A DNA stretch of 40,964 nucleotides from Trebouxia sp. TZW2008 (GCA_002118135.1 BDIU01000150.1:367-41330), one strand, 5' to 3'. Positions 1 to 12,662 are shown, counted from the first letter of the stretch. Notes: generated by a model not told the origin, from the sequence alone. Translations and numbers: made by a program.

Positions 1-1195
1 ACAGTCAGCAGTCTAGATACTTCAGTATGATTGATTGATAGTGTAAAGCCTCGTGGCGTTACACACTGCATGCTGACTCTGCGCGATCTGCGTGCAAAGC
101 TCTGCGGGACTGCGTGCACACGTGGGCAATTCTGAATATTGTACTACTGGGTTTTACAGTAGGAGGGGTGTTCCACCCCAGAAAAGCAGGGGGGATCCGG
201 CGTGGGGGCCACCCATGCCACCCAAGGCTTCTAAATCAGCTTTAGTAATATGCAGAACGTTCGCACTGTTACAGCCTTTACACTTTAACAGCCCCTTCCT
301 CCAGGGCGCCCTGATTCTGCCCTAACCTCTATTCTCTCTACCTATCTCTGTACAAGTGTAAAAGTGTAAAAGACCGCAAGTACAGCATAAAGTACTGGCA
401 GCAGAAGAAGACTGAAGGATGCTCTCCCATGCTTTTGCATTTAGGGCCAGTGCCAGCTCAGCAGTTCCATGACCAAACCCTACCTTGCTTTTCGTTATTA
501 AAACAGACCCTATTAATAATGCAGGGATCTGACTACCTGTTTACTCACCCCCAGAACCCTCAACCATGACATAACACTGAATAAGGCTGGAAATACCCTA
601 TGGTCAGTGGTCAGTGTTGGAAATATATGTATAACTGGATTGAAGGTGTTAAGCAGGGGGTCATGTACTTGTAGCAGCCCCTAATAGTCAGTTTTCGACA
701 GCTGATTGTTCTGGCACCCATGATCAGAAGACTTGCGGTTACACTATGCTTTTGTGTTGGAATCTTACCTATGTTTTCAGCTAGGCATCAGGGCCACTGT
801 AATTAGGGGAGAACACGAGCTTCTGATTCTGGGAAAAAAATTCACACAGTGGCATGACGCCTAGCTTTACAGGTTCGTGCTGAGCTCCACAATTGAATAC
901 GAGTGCGTGATCACATAGCAGCTACAGTGCGAGCTACTACTGTGGCACAAGCAAATGCATACGCGCTTTCTGCTCATCAGAAATGCTGGAAGCATGCAGC
1001 ACCCAGAAGCTGTTCAGGAAGTTGCTACACTTCGTTTACCCTACTTCAGGTCACAATAGGCATACGAGCACAAGCAACACAAGCTCCGAGCTCGCCTGAT
1101 CAAATATTTGATCTGAACGCATCTGCAAAGTCAGCACCTAGCTGCGTGCTGCGTCCTTTCTTCATCGTTGTGCTCGCGTGTGAGCTCTAGCTTAC
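1..1195. other. Upstream flank of LSG1, no gene recognised
   Basis: I see no convincing coding exon here. Short open frames exist but show no recognisable protein. The stretch should hold the promoter and 5' UTR of LSG1, whose start codon is at 1196, and possibly the end of a gene beyond the window. A G/C-rich patch around 160-230 differs in composition from its surroundings. No TATA box or other promoter element stands out. Confidence 0.5.
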
Positions 1196-4100
1196 ATGGG
1201 GAAGCACAACGGCAAAGCCAGGTCCTCTGGGTCCAAGGTTGGGACGGCATTGGTCAACAGTGCTAGAAAGGTACAACTGAATGTTGCTCAGCGTGCCGCC
1301 CTGGAAAGCTGCTGTAGGCAGACTTACGGAAGCTTGCTGTATAACAACAACCTGCACATATGGCAGGGAGGTGTAAGAGTTGGAACAGCCGATGAGTTCA
1401 GACACACTACAGATGTCAAGGGAGCGCCGAATATGCAGAGTGTCATTGAAAACAATGACCTGACGGAGCTGTTAACCATGGTGTGATCAAGACCTGCCTG
1501 CTCCATATGCGCTTGTTTAGCCTGCATGCTTCAAAGCTGATGGCTTCTGTGAATTGTCCTGGTGAACTGAAAGATTTTTGTGGACTTGCTGTTTTCACAG
1601 CTTTCGTCTCTTTGGCTGCCTGAGGCATGTGTCAAGTTGTACAGGTGCTGCCTACTAGACAGAATGACATTGTGCTGCACAGGCAGACTTGGCAGACAGA
1701 GATTTCTCTGCTGAGAAACAGCAGGTCATGGTGATCAGCACAGGCAACAACAAGGCGTTGACAGCCAAAGACAAAGAGCGCAATGCAGCGCAGAGACATG
1801 CAGCGGAGCAGCGGCATCAGCACAGGTATGTCCATGCAGCATGTGCTGTAGACAAATTGAGCATAAACAGGCTCCTTGCCCTGGCACGCAACAGGAAGTC
1901 CGGTTTGCATTGCAAGACTCAAGCTACAGAAGCAGCCTAAGTTGAGGCATACACAGAACACCTTTGAATCAGCCAGTTAATGCCACTTGGCTTCTGTCAG
2001 AGTGATGCCGAGAGCTTTAGGCATTTTTTCAATCTGTACACAGAATGCTGATTTGCATTGCAAGACTCAAACTGCGGAAGTAGCTCAAGCTGAGGCATAC
2101 ACAGAACACCTGAGACAGCCAGTTAACATCACTTGGTTTTTGTCAGAGTGATGCTGAGAGCTTTAGGCGTATTTCCAATCTGTACACAGAATGCTGGTTT
2201 GCATTGCAAGACCCAAAAAGCAGAAGTAGCTCAAGCTGAGGCATACACAGAACACTTTTGAGGCAGCCTGTCAACAGCATCTGGCCTCCCTCTAATTGAT
2301 GTTGAGAGGCTGTTTTGTCTTTTCCTTCTACTTAGAACGTTGTGTGACGAAGTTGTATGATCCTGCTCTCAGACTTCGACCTTCATGTTTCAGGCTGAAA
2401 ATCCCGCGGCGGCCAGCCTGGACTACAGAAATGTCACCTGCAGTCCTGGAGCAGAGAGAAAGAGCTTCTTTTCTTGAGTGGCGCAGAGACTTGGCCAAGT
2501 AAGTTTCATTGCTGTCATCATCACCCAGCCAGCACATGCAGACACCAACTTCATGCGTACGTCAGCGCGTTTGCAATGCTTTGGCAATTGAGCTCTGAAA
2601 AGATGGCGTTACTGATTCAGCAGGCTGTTGTGCTTGTCCTGAGCAAAACTGCTCGCTGGATCAGCAGCCTTATGGTGACAGGGAGGATGGCGACAGGCGT
2701 CATGTTGCTTACAGACTGCAAGTTTGTAAGCAATATTTGCATAATGTAGGCGATAGGTGCAGTCTGCGAACCGGATTTGCATGTTGCAGGCTGGAAGATG
2801 AAGAAGGCTTGGTCCTCACCCCATTTGAGAAGAACCTAGAGGTTTGGAGACAGCTGTGGAGGGTCCTTGAACGCAGTGACATTGTTGTTCAGGTGGGGCA
2901 TTCACCAAGCCCCTGCTGACTTTCATTGCAGCCATGCTTGAATCAGAGTGCACATTTATAATCTACAGTACAACATATATACATACTTACATACATGAAA
3001 ATACATACTATCTGGGCTCAGAGGCCTTGGTGGGTTTGTGTAGTCACCGCGCAACCGTCTTTGAGCAACCTAGTCTGTTCACACGCTGAACCTGTCCAGT
3101 CGCACTGCTCAAGCTGATCAAATCTACAGTACAACAACAGCTCTTTACACTTAGCAATACAGCACTCCGTTGACACCAGACCTGTATGAGCCTGCATGCT
3201 TTTAGGTCTGGTCTCCCAAATGATAACATGCAGCTCTGTATTTTGACTTTGGCATGCTGAGAATAGGTACTAGATGCAAGGGATCCTCTCAGATACCGCT
3301 CTGAAGACCTGGAGAGCTACTCTGTAGACTTGCATAGCAGCAAGTCGTCAGTGCTGCTGCTCAACAAGGCAGACCTACTGCCTGCTGCGCTGCGCATTGC
3401 CTGGGCGGACTACTTCGACCAGCAAGAAGCGGAGTATGTGTTCTGGTCAGCTAAGGCGGGCATTGACAGTCTGACAGGTCAGTGGCTACCGCATGTAACA
3501 GAGTGTCTGCATCAAGCACCAAAGTGTTCACAAATCTTTACGCAGAGCCGTCAGCACTGCTGCGGTTTTGATTTTGAGGCTGTCTCCAGAATGCAAATTT
3601 ACTGCTTCATGGGGTGAGTCCAGCAGATTGCATGCCTATCCAGACTGCACAGCTTACTATTTTGAGTGTTGTGTGGGGAAGGCAGGTCTGGAATCAAGGC
3701 ATTTGGAAACAGTTGAGTGCTGTGCCATGTATCTGGCACGCCCACAACCTCTCACTAGCAAGGATGTCAATGCTGATGATGAGGCGGAAACGGAGACAAG
3801 TGCTGTGATGTGCAGGACCTGTGTTCAAGCGCAACGACACTGATGACCCCAGAGCAAGAGTGCTTGACAGCGAAGAGTTGATAGCATACTTGCAGAGAAG
3901 AGCTCAAGAAGCTGTTGACAGCAGGGATGAGTCGTCAGAGCATGAGCACAGAGTAAGCAGTTTGCCTCGCATTTGTTGCTCAGGCACCTTTGCTATGTTC
4001 TCAATGTTGCAAGTGTAAAATCCGTGTGGACTTGTTGGCTGAGGCTCTTGACCCTGGCACATGTCAGTGCAATGGTACTTTGCTGTCATCTGACTTGCTC

Positions 4101-5883
4101 AATCTGCACAAGCCAAACGGGTGCCTGAAGGTAAGCAGGCCATTAGTTTGAGACGCTGAACATCCTGGGCTGTGCATGAATGCTGGTGTCAGGTTGCTCT
4201 GCCCTTCAAACAACATATCTACAGTAAAGTCTCTTTGTTTGACTGCTTTGATTACCAAGAAATTTGTCCTTACAACAATATGTCATCATTCAGAGGAGCC
4301 ACTGCTGTCAGAATGCAGTGATTGTCATTGTCCTTACACCAAGACTGTCTTTACATCAAGTGTCCTTACAAGAAGAGTTTACTGTATCAGGGCCACCATG
4401 CTGCTCTTGCCCTTTCATTCTCTGTTCTCGCCACTGATGCTCTAGTTGGCAGGATTGATTGCACACAAGCTCAGTTTGCACAAGCCTTCCCTCGCTTGCA
4501 AGCATTTGCCCTTCAGTTGTTGCGCTCTGTCCTGTTGGTATGCAGTTTGCAGGTCTGTCATGCTCTGTCCTCTTGACATGCAGGCTGAAGGGGAAAGAGT
4601 GACGGCCGGGCTGACAGGCTATCCCAATGTAGGCAAGTCCTCGACCATCAATGCGCTGTTTGGGTCCAAGAAGACAGCCGTGGCCCCCACACCTGGCAAG
4701 ACCAAGCACTTCCAGACACTCAACATCACAGAGCATCTGACCCTATGTGACTGCCCAGGGCTCGTGCTCCCCAAGTATGCACAGTCCAAGTCTGAAATGG
4801 TAGCAGCAGGTATTCGCTGACATATGGCGGCTCAATTGCTTGCTGCTGAAGACCTGTGTGACCGCGAGGACTTGTTCTGCCTAATTATGCATCGTTCGTG
4901 TGTGAAATGCTAGCGGCAGATATATGCTGAAATAATGCTGCTTGGTTGCTTGCTGCTGCAAAAGTGTGTGACTGCCCAGGGCTCGTAATGCCTAAGTATG
5001 CACAGTCCAAGTCTGAAATGGTAGCAGCTGGTACGTGTTGGCATAATACTGCTCAACTGCCAATTGCTCAACACAGCATGTGTGATAGGCCCCATTGACA
5101 GCCTCATGTGACTGTGACATCACAGTACTGTCACATCATGAGATTAGGACTTTCAAGAATCAAGCAAAGGGCCTGTGCTGCAATGTTGTCAAGTCGTATT
5201 GCAATGTGCAGTTGTCATTCCCATTGCACCTCAGTAGTCATTGTGCGCCAACGCATTGTCAGCTTGTAGGTGTATGCTGCTGAGCTGCATGTGCAGGTAT
5301 CAACACCCATCGATAGGCTGACTGATCCCCGCACGGCAGTAGCTGTGATCTGCCAGCGCATTGCCAGCTTGTAGGTGTATGCTGCTGACTTGTTGATTTG
5401 CCCTGCAATGTGCCGGTGTCATTCCAATTAACTGGCTGACTGATGCCCGCACGGCAGTAGCTGTGGTCTGCCAGCGCATTGCCAGGTTGTAGGTGTATGC
5501 TGCTGACTTGTTGATTTGCCTTGCAATGTGCCGGTGTCATTCCAACTGATTGGCTGACAGATGTCCGTACGCCAGTAGCTGTGGTCTGCCAGCGCATTGC
5601 CAGCTTGTGGGTGTATGCTGCTAAGTTGCTGATTTGTATTGCAATGTGCAGGTGTCATCCCAATTGATAGGCTGACTGATGTCCGCACGCCAGTAGCTGT
5701 GGTCTGCCAGCGCATTGCTCGTTCTGAGTTTGAGCGGGTCTATGGTCTCAAGCTACCAAAGCTGGATGAGCATGAAGGACCAAACAGGTGAGATATCAGC
5801 TCGTGGCAATACTAGTATTTTCCCACGATGTGCTGCTCCTTCACACGGCATCATATGCGATGGGTATCAGTTTGACATGCTCG

Positions 5884-5920
<37 letters not shown>

Positions 5921-7307
5921 TGTCACTTGGACAAGCGCGAAGGCGGAAACCGGTAAGATGTGCGCCACATACAGCTTATGGAGCCTATCACAACATGCTG
6001 CTTCTTCCCATTGCATCATAGATGTAATGACTTTCAGCTTAACATGTTGATGCTGCTGCTTGTGTACATGACACACCAAGAGCTGTCATTGTGCAAGCGT
6101 GTCGGGAAGCCGCTGCACAGACTGCCTGAAATATTTGTGGCTTCGCTTGGGATTCAATAAACATCAACTGGCACAGCCTGAGCACATGTCACAGCTCAAC
6201 TGGCCTCAGCCTGTTTGACAGTCAAGGATTTGGAACCTCTTTCACCTGTTGTGCTTTTTGGTCTTTCCCAAAAGTCCTATTTGATCCCACTTACAAAGGG
6301 TTACAAAATCATGTTGTGCAGTGTGCTGGCAGCAGCAGATCTGCTGAGGTCACATGCTCTCTCAAGGGGCTGGGTGGCAGCCTCCGGCCTTCCTGATGAG
6401 ACACGCTCAGGCCGCCAGATCCTTAAAGACTTTGTCAACGGCAAGTTGCTCCACTGTGAGCTGCCACCTGGCTGCGGCTTGAGCAATACACAGCTAGGCC
6501 TGACAGGGCAAAACGCATTTGCTAGCACATCTAGGCAAGCACCCTCGCAGGCAGGAGCGTCAGACACATTGGCCCTCCAAAGCAACCAAGTGCAAGCACA
6601 GCTGAATGGCGATGGGCAAGCTCATGCCACTACCGAGGATGACTCAGCTTCAGACCTGGTAGAATCCTCTGAGCAGGATGGACATGCATCTTCTCCACAT
6701 GAGTCATCTGCAGACGAGGGCCAAGCAAATGTCAGTAATGGCTCAGAAGTTGGGCCTCCCCCGGCACATGCCATCATGAGCAATGCTGACCGCGAGCTCA
6801 TGGAGTCAATGGGCCATGTGCAAGGTACGTCAGTGGTGGGGTTTCAAACAGTCTCAATTTGCATTATTTGTTGCAATAGATGGTCTGGCAAGTCAATCTG
6901 CTCCAAATGTGCTTGAGATATTGTCTTTCACCTCCTGCTATACAGTCGTCAGTGCCCCTTCCAGTAGCTCTCAAGAATCGTCACCCGTCAAGTGTGACTG
7001 TACTTTGCAGTGTGGTACACATCCATTGCACATTGTGCAACGGGGTGAAAGCCTATGAACGGCACACATTGACACTCAGCGCAAACCCCTAATGTTGCAT
7101 GTTGTGACATGCCACTGTGACATGCCACTGCGATGTGTTACAGTTGTTGGCAGCAAACCCAGGCGCCCAGACTACAAGTTTCAGAAGAAGCCGACACGCA
7201 CCAAGGGCAACAGGGGCAAGGCAGATGACGGCAATGCAGTCTATGATGGCGCAGCGTTCACAACTGGCCGCCGTGGTGGTTTAGTGCGTGCTCCAAGCAG
7301 TCAGTGA
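1196..7307 (+). CDS. LSG1: Large subunit GTPase 1 (LSG1), circularly permuted GTPase for 60S ribosome maturation
   Basis: LSG1 acts in the cytoplasm, where it helps release the export adaptor NMD3 from pre-60S ribosomal subunits. Exons that join in one open frame: 1196-1480 (possibly interrupted by an in-frame intron 1271-1366), 1683-1825, 2394-2498, 2790-2892, 3267-3477, 3816-3952, 4584-4809, 5652-5787, 6322-6824 and 7144-7307, giving about 670 residues; the human and plant proteins are about 590-660. The GTPase motifs are in permuted order: NKAD (G4, residues 245-248), SAKAG (G5, 273-277), GYPNVGKSST (G1, 340-349), DCPG (G3, 384-387). Family landmarks include LKIPRRPAW, LTPFEKNLEVWRQLWRVLE, VLDARDPL, GKTKHFQTL, and SGLPDETRSGRQILKDFVNGK near the C-terminal third, followed by an acidic/Ser linker and a basic tail. 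The start MGKHNGK resembles the N-terminus of plant LSG1. The first exon border is the least certain; the others are fixed by phase. Introns hold exon-fragment arrays (listed separately). Confidence 0.94.
1907..2330 (+). repeat. Intronic tandem repeat, 3 copies of about 147 bp (LSG1 intron)
   Basis: Three head-to-tail copies begin at about 1907, 2055 and 2201, each opening with GCATTGCAAGAC and containing GAGGCATACACAGAACAC and GTCAGAGTGATG blocks. Spacing is 148 and 146 bp. The unit does not match a neighbouring exon, so this array looks purely intronic, unlike the exon-edge arrays elsewhere in the gene. Confidence 0.85.
4584..5032 (+). repeat. Exon-edge array: 3' part of the LSG1 G1/G3 exon plus its donor, 3 copies
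   Basis: The functional exon ends at 4809 with CDCPGLV...EMVAAG and donor GTATTC. A decayed copy follows (about 4849-4922), then a nearly perfect copy (about 4967-5032) that still reads CDCPGLV-PKYAQSKSEMVAAG and keeps a donor GTACGT at 5031. The donor positions are spaced about 111 and 110 bp. The nearer copy is the more decayed one and has lost its GT. Both copies lie inside the intron that precedes the exon at 5652. Confidence 0.9.
5212..5787 (+). repeat. Exon-edge array: acceptor plus 5' part of the LSG1 exon at 5652, 5 copies
   Basis: Copies of the intron end plus exon start begin at 5212, 5297, 5416, 5534 and 5652; only the last is contiguous with the rest of the exon. Spacing is 85, 119, 118 and 118 bp. 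Each copy carries a version of the IDRLTD-RT-VAVVCQRIA coding segment. The copies at 5416 and 5534 have CCG in place of the acceptor CAG, while 5212, 5297 and the functional 5652 keep CAG. Confidence 0.92.
5883..5920 (+). repeat. CTG trinucleotide microsatellite in an LSG1 intron
   Basis: A run of about 12 CTG/TTG triplets lies in the intron 5788-6321. It gives a spurious poly-Leu or poly-Cys open frame that should not be read as a protein. Confidence 0.9.
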
Positions 7308-8138
7308 TGTTGTTGCAGCTGAAGAAGGGGCTCTTTGTGGTTTGTGCTGTTTGTCATTCCTTCGTTATGATAGATTACTAGAATGTGTGGCAGCTATGCA
7401 GCTGTTGGCAGGTTGTACATTATTGGCGTGGTTGGTCTGTGTCATAGTGTTTACAAAGGACGTCTGTCACTCCTGTTTTTCCTGTTGTGTGAATAGCATG
7501 CATAGATGCAGCTGTCAGACGGGTCACGCGCTAGGATCTTGCAACAATACATGATGACATTGAAGGCCATCAGCTAATGTCACACCACGATTTGACAAGA
7601 TGTTGACTCACCTGAAGGCTGCTCAATCGACAATGGTGCATCGCAAGCGCCTGACTGCATTTGTCCTGCGCTGACACTGGTCACTGACGCCTTGGCGAAC
7701 TTTCAAGGCCTGATGATATATATATGCCATCAGCATGCCGGCCTGTATTGTGAGGGATCCACGTTGGCCTCAGTCCAAAGATCATGAAGAAGAAGATCAC
7801 ATCAGCGTCTCGTGAGAAGCCACTAGAGTGCTGTGTACTTGCGTTGACCTGTCATCGCAATTTGTGACCAGTGTCATCGTCAGAATACAGTCGCTTACCT
7901 CACAACTCTTCCTGGAAAGCTTGACGACGGGACAAACTTGTGCACTCTCGACCTCGTGGCTTTAGAGTGTGCGATCACTTTCGCGAAACAAGTGTGTCAC
8001 CTTTGCTGTCGGGTCCCTGCTACTCCGTGGTTGCGGTACTGAGTGGCGCCGCAAGACTGTGTTGAAAGGCGATTAATCTTTCTTACTTTGCTGCCTGTCA
8101 ATCACGGATAGTCTGAAGGGGGTGCCTGGCCCTGTACC
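7308..8138. other. Intergenic region between LSG1 and the At5g03900-like gene
   Basis: This should contain the LSG1 3' UTR and the promoter and 5' UTR of the next gene on the same strand. I see no coding exon. A short TATATATA run at about 7721-7730 lies too far from the next start codon (8139) to be called its TATA box with confidence. Confidence 0.5.
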
Positions 8139-11100
8139 ATGCAGCTTCTGTCTCAGCAGCGAATAGGCCCTGTCCTGCTACCTCAAGCATTTCATGGATG
8201 TACTGCTGGCAGACATGCACGCAGTTGTTGCGTTTCAGCCCCACAGAAGCAGCACAGGCTTAAGCCCAATACTCTGCAACCTTTTTCTGTTAGAGGAACA
8301 GACACCAAGATAGCAAAGCAGCAAGCCAGACATTGCTGTATTGCCCAGGCAAGACGAAGTCGAGGTTTTGATGCAAGAGATCAAGATCGGGATGAACTTG
8401 AGCCAACTCCTCAGGTGAGCAGTGCTGCTGTGTAAGCATGCAGATGTTGCCAACACTGCTGCCCTCAAGCCATGTTCCTAATGGATGGCACCTTGTGCCT
8501 CCCAAGAACTGTTCTCATTGCCTCCTGTCCCTGCAGCAACATCAGCTTGAAAGCCTGAAGCTCCGGCAGTCATTGCGAAACTCTGTACAAGATGCTGTGG
8601 AAAGCTTGGGGCCCAGGGTGACAGTGGGAGATGTTGCTGCCAGAGCAGGTGTCAAGATCAGCGAGGCTGAGGAAGCCTTAAATGCACTGGCAGCCGACTC
8701 TGCTGGCTCTCTAGAGGTCAGCAGTCTGACTGGCAGTGTACTGTGAACCTCATGTCATCAGGCGTTTTGGTAATGGATACAATTGATAGCAAATTCACAC
8801 TTAAGTGATACTGTGCAAATGTTGCGTATTGGGTACTACATGTTGACGCCAACATATTGCGTATTTCACCATTTGCATCTCTCAATGTCACATATCCCCA
8901 AATACCGCGGGTTGCAAATTGTGTATCAAGTCTTCGTGGTGTTCGAATGGTGATTCAGTGCAAGTTCTCTTCCATCACTGAGGTTCAAGTCTTTACTGTG
9001 CCTGCAAGCCTACCAGTAGTCAGCAGATACAAGCACTGACGCTGATCCTGTGCCCTGGTACAGGTGTCAGATGCTGGTGATATCCTATACGTGCTGCCAA
9101 GCAATTTCAAGCAGGTGATAGCAGGCAAGTCCTGGCTGCTAAGGGCCGAGCCCTTTCTGCAGAAGGTCAGGGACGCCTCTGCCTACCTGGTGCGGGTCAC
9201 CTTTGGCACAGCCCTCATCACCTCAGTGGTGCTGGTGTGGTTGACCATCCTTGCCATCCTGTCCAGTTCCAACAGAGACGATGACCGACGGTCAGTGCAT
9301 TGGTTATTGCTGCATGTTTCCTGATGTACCTGTACGCTGTTGGTTTGTACATGTGACGTACTGTACCTGTGCGCTGTTGCTGCATATACAATTCCTGTTG
9401 TGCCTGTCACCAGAGGAAATTGACAGGGCTATGTCATTCGCTTGGCACGTTTGAAGGGTTTTGCTGTATTCCGAACGCTGTATGCAGTTCACGCTGCGCC
9501 AAATTGTCCTGCTCATCTGTCAGCCTCTGTGTTTGAAGTGCCCAATTGTGTGCAGGATTTTGGGAGTTCTGCCTGCAGAGTCAAGCATGTGTACCGCAAT
9601 CAGCTTAAATGGTTTTTCCTTTCACCACATCGACCAGCTATAGCCTTATCAGTGCTTTCAAGTGGCTTGAAGCAGCTCTGATAGCTCTGCAAGCATACAC
9701 AGACATGACCATCATGCCCGTTCCTGACTTATGCAGGTACAACAACAGCAGCAGCTACGGCTGTCATTACACAGGCATGACAACAATGCCTTCAGCTAGT
9801 TTGTGCGTTTGTGCAGGCGCAACAACAACAGCTATGGCTACGGTGGTGGCATGGGTCCCAGAATCTGGTTCAGCCCTTTGGATATCTTTTGGTACTGGGA
9901 CCCCTACTTCATGAGGCGGCGGCGGATGCAGCGTCAAGCTGGCCAGGGCATGAACTTTCTGGAAGCCATTTTCTCCTTTGTCTTTGGAGATGGCAACCCA
10001 AATGAAACATATGAAGATCGCAGGTGGCGCCTGGTGAGCATGACTCCGCCTAGCTGCATGATGCATGACGCATACCTCACAAGGGCTTATCTGGCTGATC
10101 ACCTCAGTTTAGCCCAGTGTGGAGAGCGTCTCATAGCATTGTGACATATGTCTTGCCCCGCATTGACACAAGCATAAATCAAGCAGCAGTTTCTGCACCA
10201 TATATGTCGGCCAACCTTCTGGGACCCCGGTCTAGAGCTCAAAGCATTGTGTGCCAACATACCCTCAAGCTTCCGCAGGTCTTTACTGCACTGCATGCTA
10301 GATGTCAGCAGTCTTTGTTGTTGTTGGTCATGAGCTTCTTGAGCAACATCTGTGGAAACATTGTCCTTGTGCAGCATGCCAGACAGCACATGCTGATCAC
10401 CTGCACTGAAACTATCATAAAACGCTGATGTGCTTTAGGTGGGCAACTATATTCAGCACAAGGGGGGTGTGGTTACAGCTGAGGAGCTTGCGCCATACAT
10501 GGATGTGCCTCAAGCTGGCAAGGACCCTGAGAGTCTCAACAGTGACGAGAGCTATGTCATGCCAGCTCTGGTTAGATTCAATGGGAGCGCAGAGGTTGAC
10601 AAGAACAACAACATCATCTACCGCTTTCCCACTCTGCAAAAGACTGGCCGCCGTCAGGTAGGACTACCAACCTGCCGCTTGCATTGCTTGCTTCATGCTA
10701 CTCAGTCTGCTGCTGAGTCCAATGTACACCTGTTGACAATCTGCATGATGGCTTGTTGAGGTCATCCAGCCCTCCCGGCATGCTGCAGAGGCACACTCCC
10801 ACATGCCTTAGGGAAAGGGCTGAGCAAATAATGCAAAAATGGCTGGTGTTGCTGTGCCGTAACCTCACTACATAGGCAAAATGCCAATACAGCAATGGTG
10901 GCATGAACACAAGCTGCTTTGTGCCAGCAAAGCCACAAGGTAGACTGCAGTTCATCACAACGTAGACCATAATTGAAAGAAGCAGTGCTTGGGAAAAGCT
11001 TTGTTGGAACAAAGCAATGCTGGTGTGGATGCAGGCTGCACCAACGCCTTCAGAGAGGGTTGCTCTGGAGCAGCAGTGGAAGCTGACAGAGGCAACAGAT

Positions 11101-12009
11101 GGCCAGCAAGCCAAGGCTGTTGCATTGGGTCTTGCCAATCTTGTGGGAGTGATCGTCTTGGGAAACTTCCTCTCTGACCCTCAAGTCCTGTACTCACTGG
11201 CCAACAGCTCGCTCTCTTTCATGATTGGCCTATTCCCACTTCTTCAGGTGCGCTTGCTCACAAGCAGTTTTCACATGCTGATGCCTCATGGCAGAGAGAG
11301 TAGAGAGTATGAGTTTACATGCTTTGGCCAGCCAACACGGCTGATCGCATGTGCCATATCACGGCAATGACTGTATGTTCAAATCGTACACTAAGTGAGA
11401 TTTTATCGCACTTGAGATTTAATGATGTCATGCCTAGCATTGCATTTGATGCAGCAGAATGGTCATCTTCAAATCCTGCTGCATGTGCATGTTGCAACCT
11501 GCATGTTTGCGTTTCTGTCATTCAGCAGCTTGTTATGGTTTTGTGGATAGCTTCTGTCTATGTCAACATGCTCCTCTCCTGCCAGCATCATATGCCAGCA
11601 TTATACGCTGATAGCCAGTAGCTGAAGCACTTCACTGTTTTACTTCTTGATGCAGGCATATGCTGCATCCTTCTTTGTGATACCGTTGGTCAGATGGGTC
11701 ATCATTCAAGGCAGAAACCGCAACATCCAGCAGCGCAATGAGGTGCGGCAAGCTACAGCCTCAGCTGTTTTGAATCCAGACCGCAGACTACGAGCTAAGC
11801 TGGAGAGCGCTCAGAAGCAAGGGGAACGCACATTCATCTCTGATAGGGATATTGTTTACAACTCAGACAAGGATTTCACAGATCAAAATCTGGACTATGA
11901 TGGGGAGAGCTTTGACAAGCGCTTGGCAGCTCTTGACAGACAGGCTGCAATTGACAGCAATAACAGAGGTGGTCAGTCACCCCCAAAGAAGAAGGCGTAT
12001 GACTGGTGA
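8139..12009 (+). CDS. Plastid membrane protein, At5g03900-like (plant/cyanobacterial conserved family)
   Basis: Seven exons join in frame: 8139-8414, 8537-8716, 9064-9290, 9817-10033, 10439-10657, 11035-11247 and 11656-12009, giving 561 residues. Residues 1 to about 70 are rich in Ser/Ala/Arg/Gln and poor in acidic residues, as in a chloroplast transit peptide. Residues about 95-165 look like a small helix-turn-helix or winged-helix fold (VTVGDVAARAGVKISEAEEA). Membrane segments are likely at about 194-218, 399-416 and 430-462. A Gly/Tyr/Asn patch, an aromatic IFWYWDPY motif and an Arg cluster (RRRR) lie at about 229-265. The segment GGVVTAEELAPYMD with MPALVRFNGSAEV is, from memory, the signature shared with Arabidopsis At5g03900. 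That protein is sometimes labelled an iron-sulphur biosynthesis family member, but I see no Fe-S scaffold cysteine motif. The C-terminal tail is charged and ends KKKAYDW. Function is unknown. Confidence 0.82.
9738..9860 (+). repeat. Exon-edge duplication: acceptor plus 5' part of exon 4 (At5g03900-like gene), 2 copies
   Basis: An upstream copy beginning at about 9738 (after TATGCAG) encodes the same Asn/Ser/Tyr/Gly string as the functional exon start at 9817 (after TTTGTGCAG). Spacing is 79 bp. The upstream copy soon diverges and cannot replace the exon. Confidence 0.75.
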
Positions 12010-12662
12010 TGCAGTTCAGCTTGCACAGCTTTGTGACGTTTGCCTTGATCTGGCCCAATTTTGTTAGCAATTTAGGTCCCTTGGTTGTGTTTCAGATTGT
12101 TATGGGTGTCACCGTGACTGTCGGATTTGTATCATAGTTGATGTATTCCAGCAGGAAACTTTGGTCAGAATTGGTGTGTTAAGTTGTCAATGTCCGGTGA
12201 AGCTTTTGGCAGTTGTGTGAGCGGCGCTCAACAACTGTCAAGCGTGCCGAAGGGACACTTTTGCTGCCAGAATGCGGCAGATGCATTTCATGATGCACAG
12301 CTGGTGGTCAGCCTGTAAACAGTGTCCAGCATGCAAAGACAAGTTCACCATATGCCAATCTTTCTTGACGCCTAACTGGCAACATAGCACATGCAACAGA
12401 TAGGAGAGGGACCCTCAGGCTCCAAGCCTGTCAAAGTGCTCCATGGCACCAACGCAACTCTTGGATAAAACCAACTCGAACTGTTGATGAGTCAGCATGA
12501 ACACACTTATAGCAGTGCATGGGCTGTATGAAATGCTCGTTGCGCCGACAAGCGTCCACCGCGCAAGGGAGTCTGCTCTGAGGCTCTCGCAACTTCACAC
12601 GATATTGGGGCGCAGTGAGCTTCTGGCCTCCCACGGGCACCTTCTGATCAGTCTGATCTACC
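12010..12662. other. Intergenic region before the DNA polymerase alpha gene
   Basis: This holds the 3' UTR of the upstream gene and the promoter and 5' UTR of the polymerase gene. A TGTAA pentamer in AGCCTGTAAACAG (near 12314) matches the usual chlorophyte poly(A) signal and may end the upstream transcript. No coding exon is evident. Confidence 0.45.

Noticed and set aside
92..325. 77-residue open frame near the window start
   Set aside because: Low-complexity Pro/Ser-rich sequence with no recognisable domain and no splice partner; a faint similarity of the G/C-rich core to 39760-39810 is too short to interpret.
5259..5715. Minus-strand open frames with a repeating MRWQTTATGVRTSVS unit
   Set aside because: They are antisense to the 118-bp LSG1 exon-edge copies; the apparent protein repeat is produced by the DNA repeat.
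5788..6079. Open frame with poly-Leu/poly-Cys run
   Set aside because: It is a CTG microsatellite inside an LSG1 intron; the flanking protein sequence is not conserved and the exons on both sides join in phase without it.
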